DNA of 64,000 nucleotides. It comes from Cytospora piceicola. Lineage: Eukaryota > Ascomycota > Sordariomycetes > Diaporthales > Cytosporaceae. The position numbers were made by a program, and so were the translations under genes. Where the stretch lies: NCBI GenBank assembly GCA_023375675.1, contig JALQBC010000028.1:516041-580040 (forward strand), read 5' to 3'. This document shows positions 1 through 11,850 of the stretch, piece by piece. Under the pieces are notes generated by a model. That model was not told the origin of the DNA and searched no databases. It saw nothing but the letters and a program-made list of their open reading frames with translations. The first letter of the stretch is position 1. The number at the start of each line of letters is the position of its first letter.

Positions 1-1
1 C

Positions 2-3000
2 ATGGACGAGGATATTCTGAGGATAGCTGAAGTGGGTGATTCAGAGACATTGCAGCGACTTGAGGTAGCCTTTGCGCGTATCTCTTACGGTCAGATGATC
101 AGCGAGAAAAAGCTCGCCGAGGAGCAGCACCGACAATTTCTCGGATGGCTTTCGTCTGCTCCTTACCCCAAGCACCATCAATCCTATTCCGAGAGAAGAA
201 TCCCCGGATCAGGAAAGTGGCTTATGGATGGTGCCGTGTACCAATCGTGGCGTACGTCTAGCTCATCGTCTGTTCTGTTCCTTCACGGAATTCGTGGGTC
301 AGGGAAAAGTACCCTGGCCTCCGCCATCATCGATTCGCACCTCGATGAGATCCAGGCAAACCAACTGGCTGCGCCTATGGGATATTTCTACTGCGCAGGC
401 TATCGGTTTGAGCCCCAGCGCTCCTTTCCAGAGGAGATCATGAGAAGCATTGTGAGGCAACTTACCACTTCGAGGTCTATCCCACACGCAGTTCGAGACA
501 GCATTTGGTCCGAATATGAAGATCGGAGGACCCAAGCCGACGCTGACGGATTCGAAATCGAGAAGCTCAACACTGAGGCCTGTGTCAAAGCGATCCTGGA
601 TGTCGCTTCAATCGACCCAGTGACCATCATTATCGATGCTGTCGACGAAATCCAGCGCTCGGCACAGCACGTCTTGCTCCAAGCGTCAAACAGGATTGTG
701 GCAGAATCCGACAATGTAGTCAAGGTCATTATCACCAGCCGTAATAACGGTCATGTGTTTGCGCATCTTTCCGGAGCACATGATATAGAAATACAATGTG
801 GGGACAACTCTGTGGACATCAAGAAGTTTGTTTTGCATCAACTCGATCAAGTTATTGGTACCAAGCGACTTTTGAAAGGAAGCGTATCGAAAGAAGTGAG
901 GAATCAGGTCGAAACGATGCTCATCAGAGGCTCCGGTGAGATGTGAGTACCTGCTTCATTGTCGTCCAATTCAGTGACCGCCTGCGCATCAGAGGATTGC
1001 ATATGACAGTATCACTAATCGCATAACAGGTTCCTCTGGGCGGATCTGCAAATCCAGTATTTATGCGAAAGGAATCATTCGGATGATGTCCTTCAAGCTC
1101 TAAATCAACGCATGTCCACTACACTAGATGACATGTACAGTGAGTCTCTCGATCGACTCATGGACGCAGGTACGGCATCCCGTGACATAGTTATACGGCT
1201 ATTCTCGTGGCTACTTTACGCCGTAGAACCATTGAGACCCGAGGTCCTACTCTCCATCATCGCATATGGTCCTTCAGAGGGCAAAACAACCATCGCCATG
1301 AGCGCCGTGACGCATATGTGCGCAGGGTTGGTCACCATCGACAAGCACTGTAATGTGGTACGCTTTGCCCATCATTCGGTACAAGAATTCGTTAGGAGCC
1401 AGGAAGAGTTCAATATCCGCATGGGTAACAGACTAATAGCGTCATCCTGTCTATCCACTTGCATCGAAGGACAGCCGTCAAGCCCTGGCCTGGCAAGCGG
1501 AAACCAGGAACAAGATGCATACACTTATGCAGCCATGTACTGGGCCTACCACGTCAGGCTCGCAGATATCGAACGAGTGAACGACGAATTGCTCCAACAA
1601 CTGACAGAGTTCTGTTTTGACGACGAGGAATGTACTCCTAGCTTGCTGTTCCGGATGTGGCTCGAGACTGTTGAGCGCCTCCTTGAAGATCTACCCAACG
1701 AGCACGCTCTCAAGTCGCAGTTAGCAGAAACTACAAGCTTGGAGCAATCCTCATTCTACACTGCATGCACTTTCGGGCTTACGGAACTTGTATACATCGT
1801 CCTTCAGAAGGGGTTTAGTCCGAATGGACGGAATACGGCCGGGCAGACAGGAATCTACTTGGCGAGCGTAGCCGGCCATGCTGATACGGTGCGGGTGCTG
1901 TTGGAACATGGCGCCGACGCAGACATTCCCTGTGGCCGTTTCAAAAATGCGATACAGGGGGCCTGTTTCTGGGGTCATGGAGCTACCGTCGAAGTTCTTC
2001 TTCAAGCCAAGAATTCTCCGCGAGCATGTGGTCTCTTCCGGAACGCTCTGGAAGCATGCTATCAAGGCGGACACGAGGGCCTTGCACTAAATCTACTACA
2101 ATATGCTGATGTGGTCGTCAACAAAGACGACTACAACGCGGCGCTGCAAGGTGCAGCGGATGTTGGATTTCTGCGCGTAATCGACTGGCTACATAGCCCC
2201 ACGGTCATGAAAAGACACGGACAGGCCCATACTATTGCAGGTATGATGGCACAGATGCAAAAACTTGTCAAGAACGGCAATGTGGCAGCACTCAATCGAT
2301 TCATCGATTCGGACACACAAAGTGCACTATCTCCCTCTTCAGTAGCCACTGCAGCAACCTACGGCCGCGAAGCCATGGTGGAATTTCTCTTGGACAAGGG
2401 AATGAACATCGAAGAGCCAGGCTCGATCGGATCGCCTCTGAGATCTGCTTGCCTGGGAAATCATCAGCGGATCGTGCGACTACTTCTGCAACGTGGTGCG
2501 AAACTCGACGAAGGTGGTGCTTTCGGCGTCGGACTCCAGGCTGCGGCAATGAAGGGCCACGTGGGGACTGTCAAGCTCCTCCTTCAAGAAGGGGCGCTGG
2601 TCAACAAGTACGGTCCGCCGTATGGCACAGCACTACAGGCTGCTGCTTGGTGTGGCCACATCGACGCGCTTGAGCTGTTGATCGACGCTGGTGGCGATAT
2701 GCTCGCCCAGGGTGTCGCAAAAGACGCACTGCATGCCGCAGCCGAGAGGGGTCACACCGAGATTGCTAAGTTACTCTTATCTCGTCATTACAACTTCCCA
2801 ACGTTCTTCCCGATCCCGCTTTCTATATACCAGCCGCCCTCAAATCCTTACACCGATTTTGAGCAGAAGCAGGGGTTTGTGAGTGAGAGCCTTGAGAAGA
2901 GTGCCGACGGCGGCCACGAAGCCCTTGTTCGATTACTGTTGGAACACCGGAAGGAGAACGCGATATCAGAATACGAGATTGGTGTCGCCTTTTCTCGAGC

Positions 3001-6000
3001 AGCCATCAAGGGCCATCTCTGTGTAATGGCAGTCTTCTTGGAGTTAGAGGATATCCGACCGCATCTTTCCCGCGCGTTGGCGTGTGCTATATCGTGGGGA
3101 CCAGATGCTGCAGTCGAGGCTCTCTTTCCGTCATCAACTAGCCTGTCCATGCATGAATTGAGGCGGGCTGTTGAGATCGGCATCGAAGCGGCTGCCGATA
3201 ATGATCGAGAAGCCCGGTTAAAACTGGTCATCGAGATGGGATCCCTCCACTGCCAGCAGCTAGAGGACAGGTTGATCAAGCTCTGTGGCCAAGCCTTGAT
3301 ACTCGCAGCAAGACATCAGATATTGCAAGTAGTTGATAATATCATGGAATCGGTGCTGCTCCTCGACGAGTGCGATATTGACATCGCTCTCGACGAGGCT
3401 TGGGATGAAGGACATGCTTCAGTCATCTTATGCTTCTTGGAGCATCGGCAAAACGACGAATATCATTTATACACAGCAGCCGGAAATGGCAACGACGCCG
3501 TTGTCCGTGTATTGATGGAAAGAGAGTGTAGCAACACGAACGCGGAGGAAGCCCTCGTGCTGGCAGCAGCGAATGGTCACACCGACACGGTGAAATACAT
3601 CGTTGCTCGCGGAACGGACATAAACTGCACCGCACTGCTCGTGGGCGCACGGCCGGGTCAGCCATGCCGTCTTAGCCCCCTCCAGGCTGCATTGAGAGGG
3701 TTTTTGCGCTTTTATGAACGCAGCAGAACCTCCGAGGCACCAGAAGGAGACTGGTGGTTTCATCCGAGAGGAACTCTGCTGGCAGATACAAGGCCCGGCC
3801 CCAATCCTTGCTTCTCGGGGTCGAGTAAATGGAGGCAAGCAGATGAGAACCAACAGAACGAGCTGGTCTTGGTGCTTCTTGACCTCGGAGCCGACCCAAA
3901 TGACTTGGGCGGTTTAGAAAGATCCCCGATCCAGGAGGCTGCCGAATATTGCCCGGAAACCGTTGTTGCTCGTCTTTTAGATGCAGGAGTGAATCCCCTG
4001 GAGGAGCACAATGGTCCATCAGCTTTAGACGTCAGTATCCGCCGTGTGCAGCTTCTTATTGAAGGGCCGTTGGCACCTCACCTAGGGTACAACGTTCGAT
4101 CCAATTATTTCAGTGGAGCGGGAATCATTCGGCGGTTTCTCGAAGTGGCTACGCCTGAAAGTTGCGGGAACATTTTGGATCAGCTGCTTGAGTTCTTCAA
4201 ATTTCTGATTTGGCATCCAGTTAAAACTTTTGATAGACCATCTCGGGAGTTCGTGTGTACCGGTGGCTGTTATTGGTCACCCACCGGTAAATTCCTTGAC
4301 AGGAAAGTAATTTTCCAAGACGGACCGGGAGCGGCCTTGGAGGCTGTTCTCCTACGCCTCCCAGCCGAAGAGAACACCACACACGATTCTTTGTACAGAG
4401 ACTTCCTACAGATGGCTTCGGAAACCGACGATTCGGAAATTTTGCGCTTGTTGCTTCAAAAAGGAGGCAAGTCACAGGAATTATCGGTGAGCATCCTCAG
4501 CAACGCCCTCGTCGCTACTTCGCAATATGGCTACACAAACACAGCGAGGATCCTATTGGAAATAGGGGCAGATCCAAACGTTGAAAACACACAGGGAGTG
4601 ACAGCTTTGGATTGTGCAGTGACCAATCAACATGCTTCCGTCGTAGAGCTACTCCTGCGACATATTCCCGCACAAGCTCTGGGCCAACAAGCGCACGAGA
4701 CTTACCGGTACATGATCACCACTCAGAACAAGAAGTTGGAAGCCAAGCGACCTTTCGGTCTTAAGCATCTGCTCTACATCGCAGCCTGGAATGGTGACGC
4801 TAGCACTGTCAATCATCTCCTCCAAGCCGGTGCTGACTGCACAGCACCTTCCACAGACGCCCAATATGAGCCACAGCCTTTACTGGCTGCATGCATGTCA
4901 GGTAGCATAGAAGTGGTCCGGCTTCTTCTTGAGTGGGGGGCACTACCGGACATCGTTGGTTTGGGGCCGGACAGCGACTGGGTGATGAATCGGAATCCGG
5001 CTCTGTACAACCCAATCCACCTAGCCTGTCGCCACGGACACATAGATATCGTTCGGCTTCTCCTAGATTACGGAGCACATGTGGATGGGGTTACTCGAAT
5101 CCACAGGACTCCTCTGGTGGTCGCGGTGGGAAACGGGAGGCTCGAAATCATACGACTGTTGCTTAATGCTGGTGCTCAGATTGACATGGTCAGGCGCGGG
5201 AAAACGGCTTTTTCGGTCGCTGTACGTCGAGGTGATGCCGTCGTACTTGATGCGCTACTCCAAGCTGGGGCGGTCGGAGTCGACGGTAAGCACGGTCGGG
5301 CTGCATCACACGAGACGGCAGGCATACAAGATCCTCCCTCCGAGGGAAAAACCCTACAGATGAAGGCAGGCCTCAGGGAGGAGGAAAGCCCCGCCCTCAC
5401 CTGGGCGCTCTCTCTGGCGACGAAGGATTGGAACAAAGAGATGTTCGAGACGTTGTTCAAGTATAGCAGCAGACCGCTCGATCATATTCACAATGCGTGT
5501 CGCCTGGGATCGGTCGTTGTCCTTCAACAAATTGCGAAGGGCAATGAGGGCATCCTTGATGAGAAAATCGACAGAAACAAGAGCGCTCTGCAGGTCGCGG
5601 CAAGCTACGGTCATCTTGAAGCCGTCAAATTCCTATTCAAGGAAGTAGTAAGCCCCCTAAACTCTCGACTGGACTTCATGCAGATTAGCGGAGCTGCTGT
5701 GATCGCAGCGTCCGAAGCAGCTGTCGGATATTATCTCAATTCTTTGAGGGGTTCCTCAGTGCCGAACAATATCCACAGGCGTGCGACTCACTTGCCCGTC
5801 AACTCACAGAGCCGGTTCACCAAAGCTTATCGAGGTAAATTTGCTGAAGATACAAAAATCGAGGAGTGCTGGAACGCTGTGTGTTACCTGGTCGAAAACG
5901 GCGCTCCGTGCGACGGAAAATCCGAGCTATTCGGAAGCACTTTGAAGATGGCAATCATGACAAACGCCTACAAAACTACGAGACGACTATTGTTTGCTGG

Positions 6001-6280
6001 TGTTGACCCTAAGAATCTTGATCTCGACAAATCTGAAGCGTCCATGGTTTTCCGTGGATATAATTGGTTATCTCGATACCCGGCGATGAAACCGTTGCTC
6101 GATGAGCTGGGGATCAGTAGCAATGGTATCTATCGTGATGATGCTTGGACTGCTAATGATGGTTACGATGATAGCGATGTTGAAAGGCAGGACGAAATTG
6201 GAAACGAGGATTACGATGACTCCCGCGGCGAACATCGCGGCACGGCTAGCGATGACGACTGGCACGTACTCCGGAACTAG
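2..6280 (+). CDS. NACHT-ankyrin STAND/NLR-like protein (5' partial)
   Basis: Exons 2-942 and 1030-6280; the 87-nt intron (GTGAGT..CAG) joins the frames exactly, giving at least 2062 residues. The first ATG is at base 2, so an N-terminal effector domain may lie upstream of the window. Seen: a typical pre-NACHT segment (around residues 44-83), Walker A GIRGSGKST at residues 96-104, Walker B VTIIIDAVDE at 207-216, then a winged-helix-like stretch, then a very long ankyrin array with at least 17 recognisable repeats (cores such as GHADTVRVLLEHGAD, GHIDIVRLLLDYGA). The last ~60 residues are rich in Asp/Glu. Known: fungal NACHT proteins are signal-transducing ATPases, several of which act in heterokaryon incompatibility or non-self recognition. 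Inferred: cytosolic sensor with ankyrins as the recognition surface. The ligand and output domain cannot be told from this window. Confidence 0.93.
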
Positions 6281-7047
6281 AGTACAGTCGAAGACACCAA
6301 TCACCAATGAATTGATACTTTTGCGATGGGAGGAAGAGAAGAGGATATCACGGATAGAGAGAGTCTACACAAAAGACGAAAGAGCACGAGTCCTAAAGAG
6401 AGCACAATCATTTGCATATTCCGAGCTTCACACTCGACTAAAATCCAAGCGAAATGTGCATGTTAACAGGAAACTCGGTGATCATTTGTGTGCTGATCAA
6501 TTCCAGATGGAGAAATCCCCTAGGATGTCCCTACATATGCCCAGCATGGAGTAACATTCTTGTACCATCCCTTTCCCCACCGCGGAGAGATGTTCGTTTT
6601 ACCATTGAAAAGTAGACTATTTTTGAAACAGCATCACAGCTCCCCATATGTAAACAACAAGTAGCTTGGAGGTAGAAGGTTTGGTAGCGCTGTCGAGCCA
6701 AATCATGATCACGCACATATGGTAGAAACCTGTGCACCTTATTCCCTCGTGTCCATGGGAGGATATGTAAGGAGCAGGAATACAAACGAAAGAACGCTCA
6801 CAACATTATTACGCCTCGGCCACGCGCGTTGCCAATTTGACAGCCCTTCCAAGCTCGTGCTCTTCAAGCTTGTTCAGTACCTCGGCCTTAGAGCCATGCT
6901 GATGTGGAAAACAATGTCCGTGTCCCGGTATGTATCTTTTCGGACCCAGCACCTCCCTCCTTTTGATCCGGACCATTGGCTTGTTCGTATGGATATCAAA
7001 GGGGATACAAACTCCCCATGAGTGGGTAGCTTTGACCAAGATGTGCT
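6281..7047. other. gene-free spacer
   Basis: Tail-to-tail space between the NACHT-ankyrin gene and the minus-strand dioxygenase gene. Only short overlapping frames without family features are seen. It should hold both 3' UTRs. Confidence 0.5.
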
Positions 7048-8551
7048 TCAGCGACCTTTACCAGCGCTACGCACAAATGGTTCCAAGGGAAACACTTCAT
7101 TCTCCGGCTTCACCCCGCCATAGATTTGATCCCACCTCCACTGAATTACTTCCGGGGTCTTCCAGGCATATTCCGGGTCCCGCAGCCAGAACCGAAGGAG
7201 ATGTCGTCTGCATTGATGTCAGTGACATCTAAACCTCCGCCCCCATCAAAAGTATTCTTGGAAAAAGGATAAGTAGGGAAATAGAAGGGATTGGACGTAC
7301 CGCTTTTCATCGCTGTCAACGAAGCCATCTCTGGCATGAAAGATCGCGACATTGTTGACATACTGAATGTCACCCTTTGCGAAGTGGGTGTTCACGCAGA
7401 ACTTTTCACCTAGGAAGTGCAAAGCATCGAGTGCTTCGGCCTGAGCTTCTGTGATAGGTGGTATTTCAGGGTTTCGCGGAAGGTGGCCAAAGCCAACGAA
7501 GTATCTTCGGCCGTATTGCAAGGAGACCCGCTCTGGTGTCGTATCCGTGGCCGGATGATGGAACATGAGCGGTCGTGGGGTAGACTTCTGCTTGGCATCT
7601 TTTTCGAATCTGTTTGACGATGTCAGTGTCTAGATTATGTTGCGATCTTTTTGTCTTCATCGCTGGACTACAACTATCGACTTACACCTCCATATCCCAC
7701 GACTGGCTAAGTGTATGAATCAAATCCGGACGCTTGGATGCAATCTCGTTGTACACCCTCCAAGTCGATGCCAACTTGCTCGCACCACCCTCAACAGCAG
7801 TCTCCAGAGCGAAAAGGCTGACAATATCACCAGAGTCCGTATGAAACACCTGCTTGTCAGTGGTATAGGCTGGAGAGCCGATACTGCTCTTCATGTCCGT
7901 GAGGTAGCTAAGATCCTTGATGTGCGAGAGCACAACGTCGGCTGGACTACCATCAAAGGGGCTTCTGTGGTCCTGACGACCGCGCTGGGCAGCTATGTGT
8001 GCTGAGATCCCAGTGTAAATGATGATGTTCTCCTCGCGGGTGTGATCGTCAACACGAACTCCCCGGATGACGAAGAAACCATGACCGAAGTGCAACTCAT
8101 GAGAGAGGCGACGAAGCTCTGCGTGGAGTTTAGGTAGAGGAAAGGTATCCTGGGTTACTTGCGGAATTGGCAAGTTGAGGGCTGAGGTGAGTCGTCAGCA
8201 GGAAGCTTTTGAGTTGCACATTAGAGCAACACCTCAGGGACCAGGGTGCAGCCAACATTTGAAGTACCTCACTGCTTCATCGATCTCAGCCAGCTCGTCT
8301 TCGTTTAAGACGTAGGTCCAGTCATATGTTTCGGCAACCGTGTCTCCCTCCCAGACCATGTCGCCCCGCAGTTGGTCAGGGAATCCTTCCGGCACCGTAG
8401 TGGGTAGTCGTTCGGTTTCTACTCTCCGGGCTGCCCGTGCCTGATACTTGGCGAAGTCCGGCGCATAATCAATGTCTGGCTGTCCTGGAGGCGCTTTGGC
8501 TGTAGGCGTAGGGAATGACGAAGAGACGCCATTCGCTACTGCGGTGGCCAT
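7048..8551 (-). CDS. TauD/TfdA-like Fe(II)/2-oxoglutarate dioxygenase
   Basis: Exons in reading order: 8551-8257, 8181-7686, 7609-7301, 7207-7048, giving 419 aa with every junction in frame. Introns are 75, 76 and 93 nt. The first donor is the weak GTTGGC, chosen because it restores the family-like segment YFKSLNLP; the others are GTAAGT and GTACGT. Iron ligands are visible: HTD with His212 and Asp214, and a distal His about residue 355 (IFHARDG). The C-terminal segment RRHLLRFWLRDPEYAW is characteristic of the fungal TauD-like group. Known: this fold oxidises a small substrate while decarboxylating 2-oxoglutarate. Substrate unknown; taurine is not proven. No signal peptide, so probably cytosolic. 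The ATG at 8551 is preferred because the frame upstream has no other ATG. Confidence 0.9.
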
Positions 8552-9826
8552 GGTAGCAAATGTTGATGTCAAGCCGGAATAGTTTAACAAACGGACTCGG
8601 AGTACGCGTGTAAAGGGTCTTCGCAGTATTATATATGATATTTGACCTGCAGTTCATTACTTCGTCACGATGAGTTTTCTCTGAGAGACGTTGACGATAG
8701 GGTCTTGCCCGAATGGGCTGCGTCATTGCGGGTGGAGATTGCGCCATACAGCAGTCTGGGATTAGTATTCGCCCAGCAAACACGTGAGGCAGATATCGCA
8801 TGTAGTCCTGAATGATTTACAGGAGATCCCCACTAAGTATGCGAGGAACTGCCGAGAATAAGCGCACTAGAGGTCGAGTTCTCCTCGTTGCCCACGGTAT
8901 CGGTTTGTGGAGATGGTTGCACGAATGATCCTCCTTCGCTGCATCACTTTGGGAACCCTGTAAACACGGTGCTAAAAAGCGATCCACAGGCGCGAGAATG
9001 GCAACATTTTCCGAGTCGTATCAATCATCCACTGAGCTTAGTTTCGTAAGTGGCTTTTTTTTAATGCTTAGTCTGAGTCTGAGGACTTAAGGCATAGCCT
9101 CACCTTTGCCACTTTGGAATCTTCGCAGGCCATCACTACGTATTGGTCAACCATTCTGAGTATCACAATAGCACATAATTACAGCAAAGGGGTCCCAAAA
9201 GCATCTGAGTAAACTATCGTTTCAGCTCTTGGGCTCAAGCGTCCAGGATTGGTTCGGACCTTGTTACCGCTGCAAAAAGCGGTAGGTCTCCTGCATTGAT
9301 GCAACATCTCATGGAGGTCAGAGCGTACGGCAAGATTACTTGCCCCAGGAATTGATCGAGCCACGACAGCACACGCAAAGGTTCCTGCGGTGGAAAACAG
9401 GCTGCAAAGACTACAAACAAGCTGCAAGTTTTGATACCAATTGCATCAAATCCAATGTTTGTGACCGGGTGTAGACAATTCAGTATAAACCATAGAATGG
9501 AAGGTAGGTACTGCGTACGCACGGTGACGATAGATCTCCGGATATCAAATAAGCCATTGGGTCAGGGGCAGATTCAAGATGTACCTACCACGGCAGGTAC
9601 ATCATGTACGTACATGTAGTCACAAGTTTCGTTCCCGTTTGCTTCTGCTCAATGTCATTTTCCCCGGAGCGCCTACCGGTATTTCAATCCACCCTCCCAC
9701 CAAAATCCATCGAGCGGAGCGTTCCAGCTCAAGTGCCATCGTTGTAGCACTAGCAGCTCCCTTTCTGTCTAGACTCACACTATCACTTCTTCCATACTCA
9801 GTTTTTTTTATTGAATCTTCAAAACG
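8552..9826. other. divergent promoter region
   Basis: About 1.3 kb between two divergently transcribed genes (dioxygenase and RBR ligase). No credible coding frame. It contains an inverted repeat and a palindrome near 9578-9616, and a pyrimidine-rich leader with a T8 run just before the RBR start. Confidence 0.5.
9578..9616. repeat. inverted repeat plus palindrome upstream of RBR gene
   Basis: Arm GATGTACCT (9578-9586) is followed after 8 nt by its exact reverse complement AGGTACATC (9595-9603), then directly by the perfect palindrome CATGTACGTACATG (9603-9616). It lies about 210 nt before the RBR start codon. It could be a paired protein-binding site or a hairpin in the 5' UTR. Confidence 0.6.
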
Positions 9827-11232
9827 ATGGACGACGAGACAGCCCGTCTGGTCTTCCAGCTGCAGCTGGAAGACCTTCAGGAGGTTTCATCAGACTCGAA
9901 AGGGAAACAACGAGCCGGCGAGGTCACTGATTTTGAACTTGCCTTGGGCTGCTACAGAGCCGAGCTGGAGTCCGGCACAGCCTTTGTGTCAGACAGGCAT
10001 ATGTGTATGAGCATTGCTAGCGCCGTTCGATGGGACGGCGATGTAATCAACGACATGATGGCACAAGAGGAACAAGCCATGGCAGATCGGGGCCTGGCAC
10101 TACGTTCAAGGGACGGAATCATACCACCGCCGCAGGATGCTGACGGAGAACAGCAAGGATCGAAGAACGAAGGGGACAATCTTGATGACGAGCTCCTCGA
10201 GAAGATGGCAACACTATACATATTTGGGCCCAGAAACAGCAATGGTTCTGACTCTGAGGTAACCCAGGCAGAGTCCTCGGCCTGGGCTGCGAGCCGGGCC
10301 AATATTTGGAAGCCAGCCGGAGATGTCGCCAAGAGACAGTGCGTCAGTTGCCTGGAACACTTCGAATTCTTTGACGTGACCCGAGCCCCATGCTCTCATG
10401 AATACTGCCGCGAGTGCATAATTGAACTCTTCACCCAGTCGTTGAACGATGAGTCGCTCTTTCCCCCTCGCTGCTGTGGTCAACTTATTCCGGCCGAAAC
10501 CAATCGCATCTTCCTGCCATCGAAACTGGTGGGAGAGTACCAGGCAAAGAAGCTGGAAAGGGACACACCCAACAGGACTTACTGCCATAAACCCGGATGC
10601 TCTACGTTCATTCCACTACAGTTTATCAACAACGATGTGGGCAGTTGTGTTCGCTGCAATGCGAAGACCTGTGTCTTCTGCAAGGGCGCCTCCCATGAAG
10701 GCGAATGTCCAGAGGATACAGCCGTCCAGGAACTGCTCCAGTTAGCAGCTGAGAGCGGATGGCAACGATGCCACTCCTGCCACAGACTAGTTGATCTAAA
10801 ACATGGTTGTTATCATATAAGTTCGCCCCCCCCTCCCCAGTCGACCTAGTCCTACAATGGCCACGATCATCTCTGCTCACATAATCCTTCAAAGCGTGCC
10901 TTTGCCGAGCCCAATTCTGCTACTTATGTGCGGCTTCATGGAAGACTTGCAATTGCCCTCAGTGGGATGACGAGCTACTGCTCGACAGAGCCAATGTTGT
11001 GGTTGATCGCAACTTCCGTCAAGGCGTTCTCCCCGAGGGAGAAAGGGCCAGAATGGTGGATCGGGCACGGCAGCAGTTGGTGAATGACCACGAGTGTCGT
11101 CATGGCTCTTGGGGAAAAATCGCCGGGCCCAGGAACTGCGAGGAGTGTGGTGACCGGTTGGCCTTATATCTCAATGTGTGCCGACAATGCAACATCATGG
11201 TCTGCCGGCGATGCCAATACAACCGGTTATAG
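9827..11232 (+). CDS. RBR-type (RING-IBR-RING) E3 ubiquitin ligase
   Basis: Exons 9827-10820 and 10895-11232; the 74-nt intron (GTTCGC..AAG) has a C8 run just after the donor. Product 443 aa. Domains: RING1 with its Cys/His set about residues 172-217 (CVSC, CSHEYC), IBR about 253-294 (YCHKPGC, CVRC, CVFC), RING2/Rcat about 315-345 (CHSCH...GCYHITC...FCYLC...CNCPQW). The catalytic Cys expected from HHARI-type ligases is Cys333, the second codon after the splice junction, so correct splicing is needed for activity. A further Cys-rich stretch follows (CEECGD, CRQCN, CRRC). Known: RBR ligases take ubiquitin from an E2 onto this Cys before substrate transfer. The acidic N-terminus (DETARLVFQLQLEDL) resembles other fungal RBR proteins. 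Substrate unknown. Confidence 0.92.
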
Positions 11233-11850
11233 TTGTCAGGAGAGTCTGAGAAGCAACCTTGGAACTTGGACCGGTGCCATTCAAGGTTAGACTTTGGAAG
11301 TGCTAGCTGGGCATATAGTAGTTGTTAGCTATGATGAAGTACTTTGAGATGGACGCAAGTTCTAATACCTAGGTATCGCCTACGTGCGCTTGCAAGAGGG
11401 AGGTCGACATCTGGGTCAGCATTGTGACAGATTGATAAATAAGCAGGAAATTGGTTCCAAGAAGCATACAGGCTGTATATACTACCTGGGTAGCTTCAGA
11501 CCATTCATTGGTCCTCCGCAATCCTGAAGTGCACATCATTGCTTGTGACAGCATTTCACCGAGTGGCATCTTCAGGGGGCAGTGAATATATGAAGGGTTG
11601 GTGAAAGTAGTGCGGTGGTTGCAGGCACCGGGTATGGCTCACGAAATATGTACCTAGGTACTTAGGTACTTAGTGGGTCCAACAACGTCAATGGTAGAAG
11701 ACTCCCGGAAAACTTCAGACTCATCTCATGCCGACCATGACATCTCGGTATCTTCAGCCATTCAACAGTCCGAGCATAAAATCCATATAGCTGAGGAACA
11801 ATGATCTCACTTATACTTTGATCAAATCTACCCTGACTGTAGCAAGTCAG
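11233..11850. other. gene-free spacer with TACCTAGGTA motifs
   Basis: Space between two plus-strand genes. It contains TACCTAGGTA at 11366-11375 and again within 11650-11674, where it is followed by related TTAGGTACT steps. A CTGAC..CAG signal directly before 11851 could be an intron acceptor from an unseen upstream exon of the next gene. Confidence 0.45.

Noticed and set aside
6102..6554. 150-codon frame at the end of the NACHT-ankyrin gene
   Set aside because: Mostly out-of-frame overlap with the large gene; the rest is basic and featureless.
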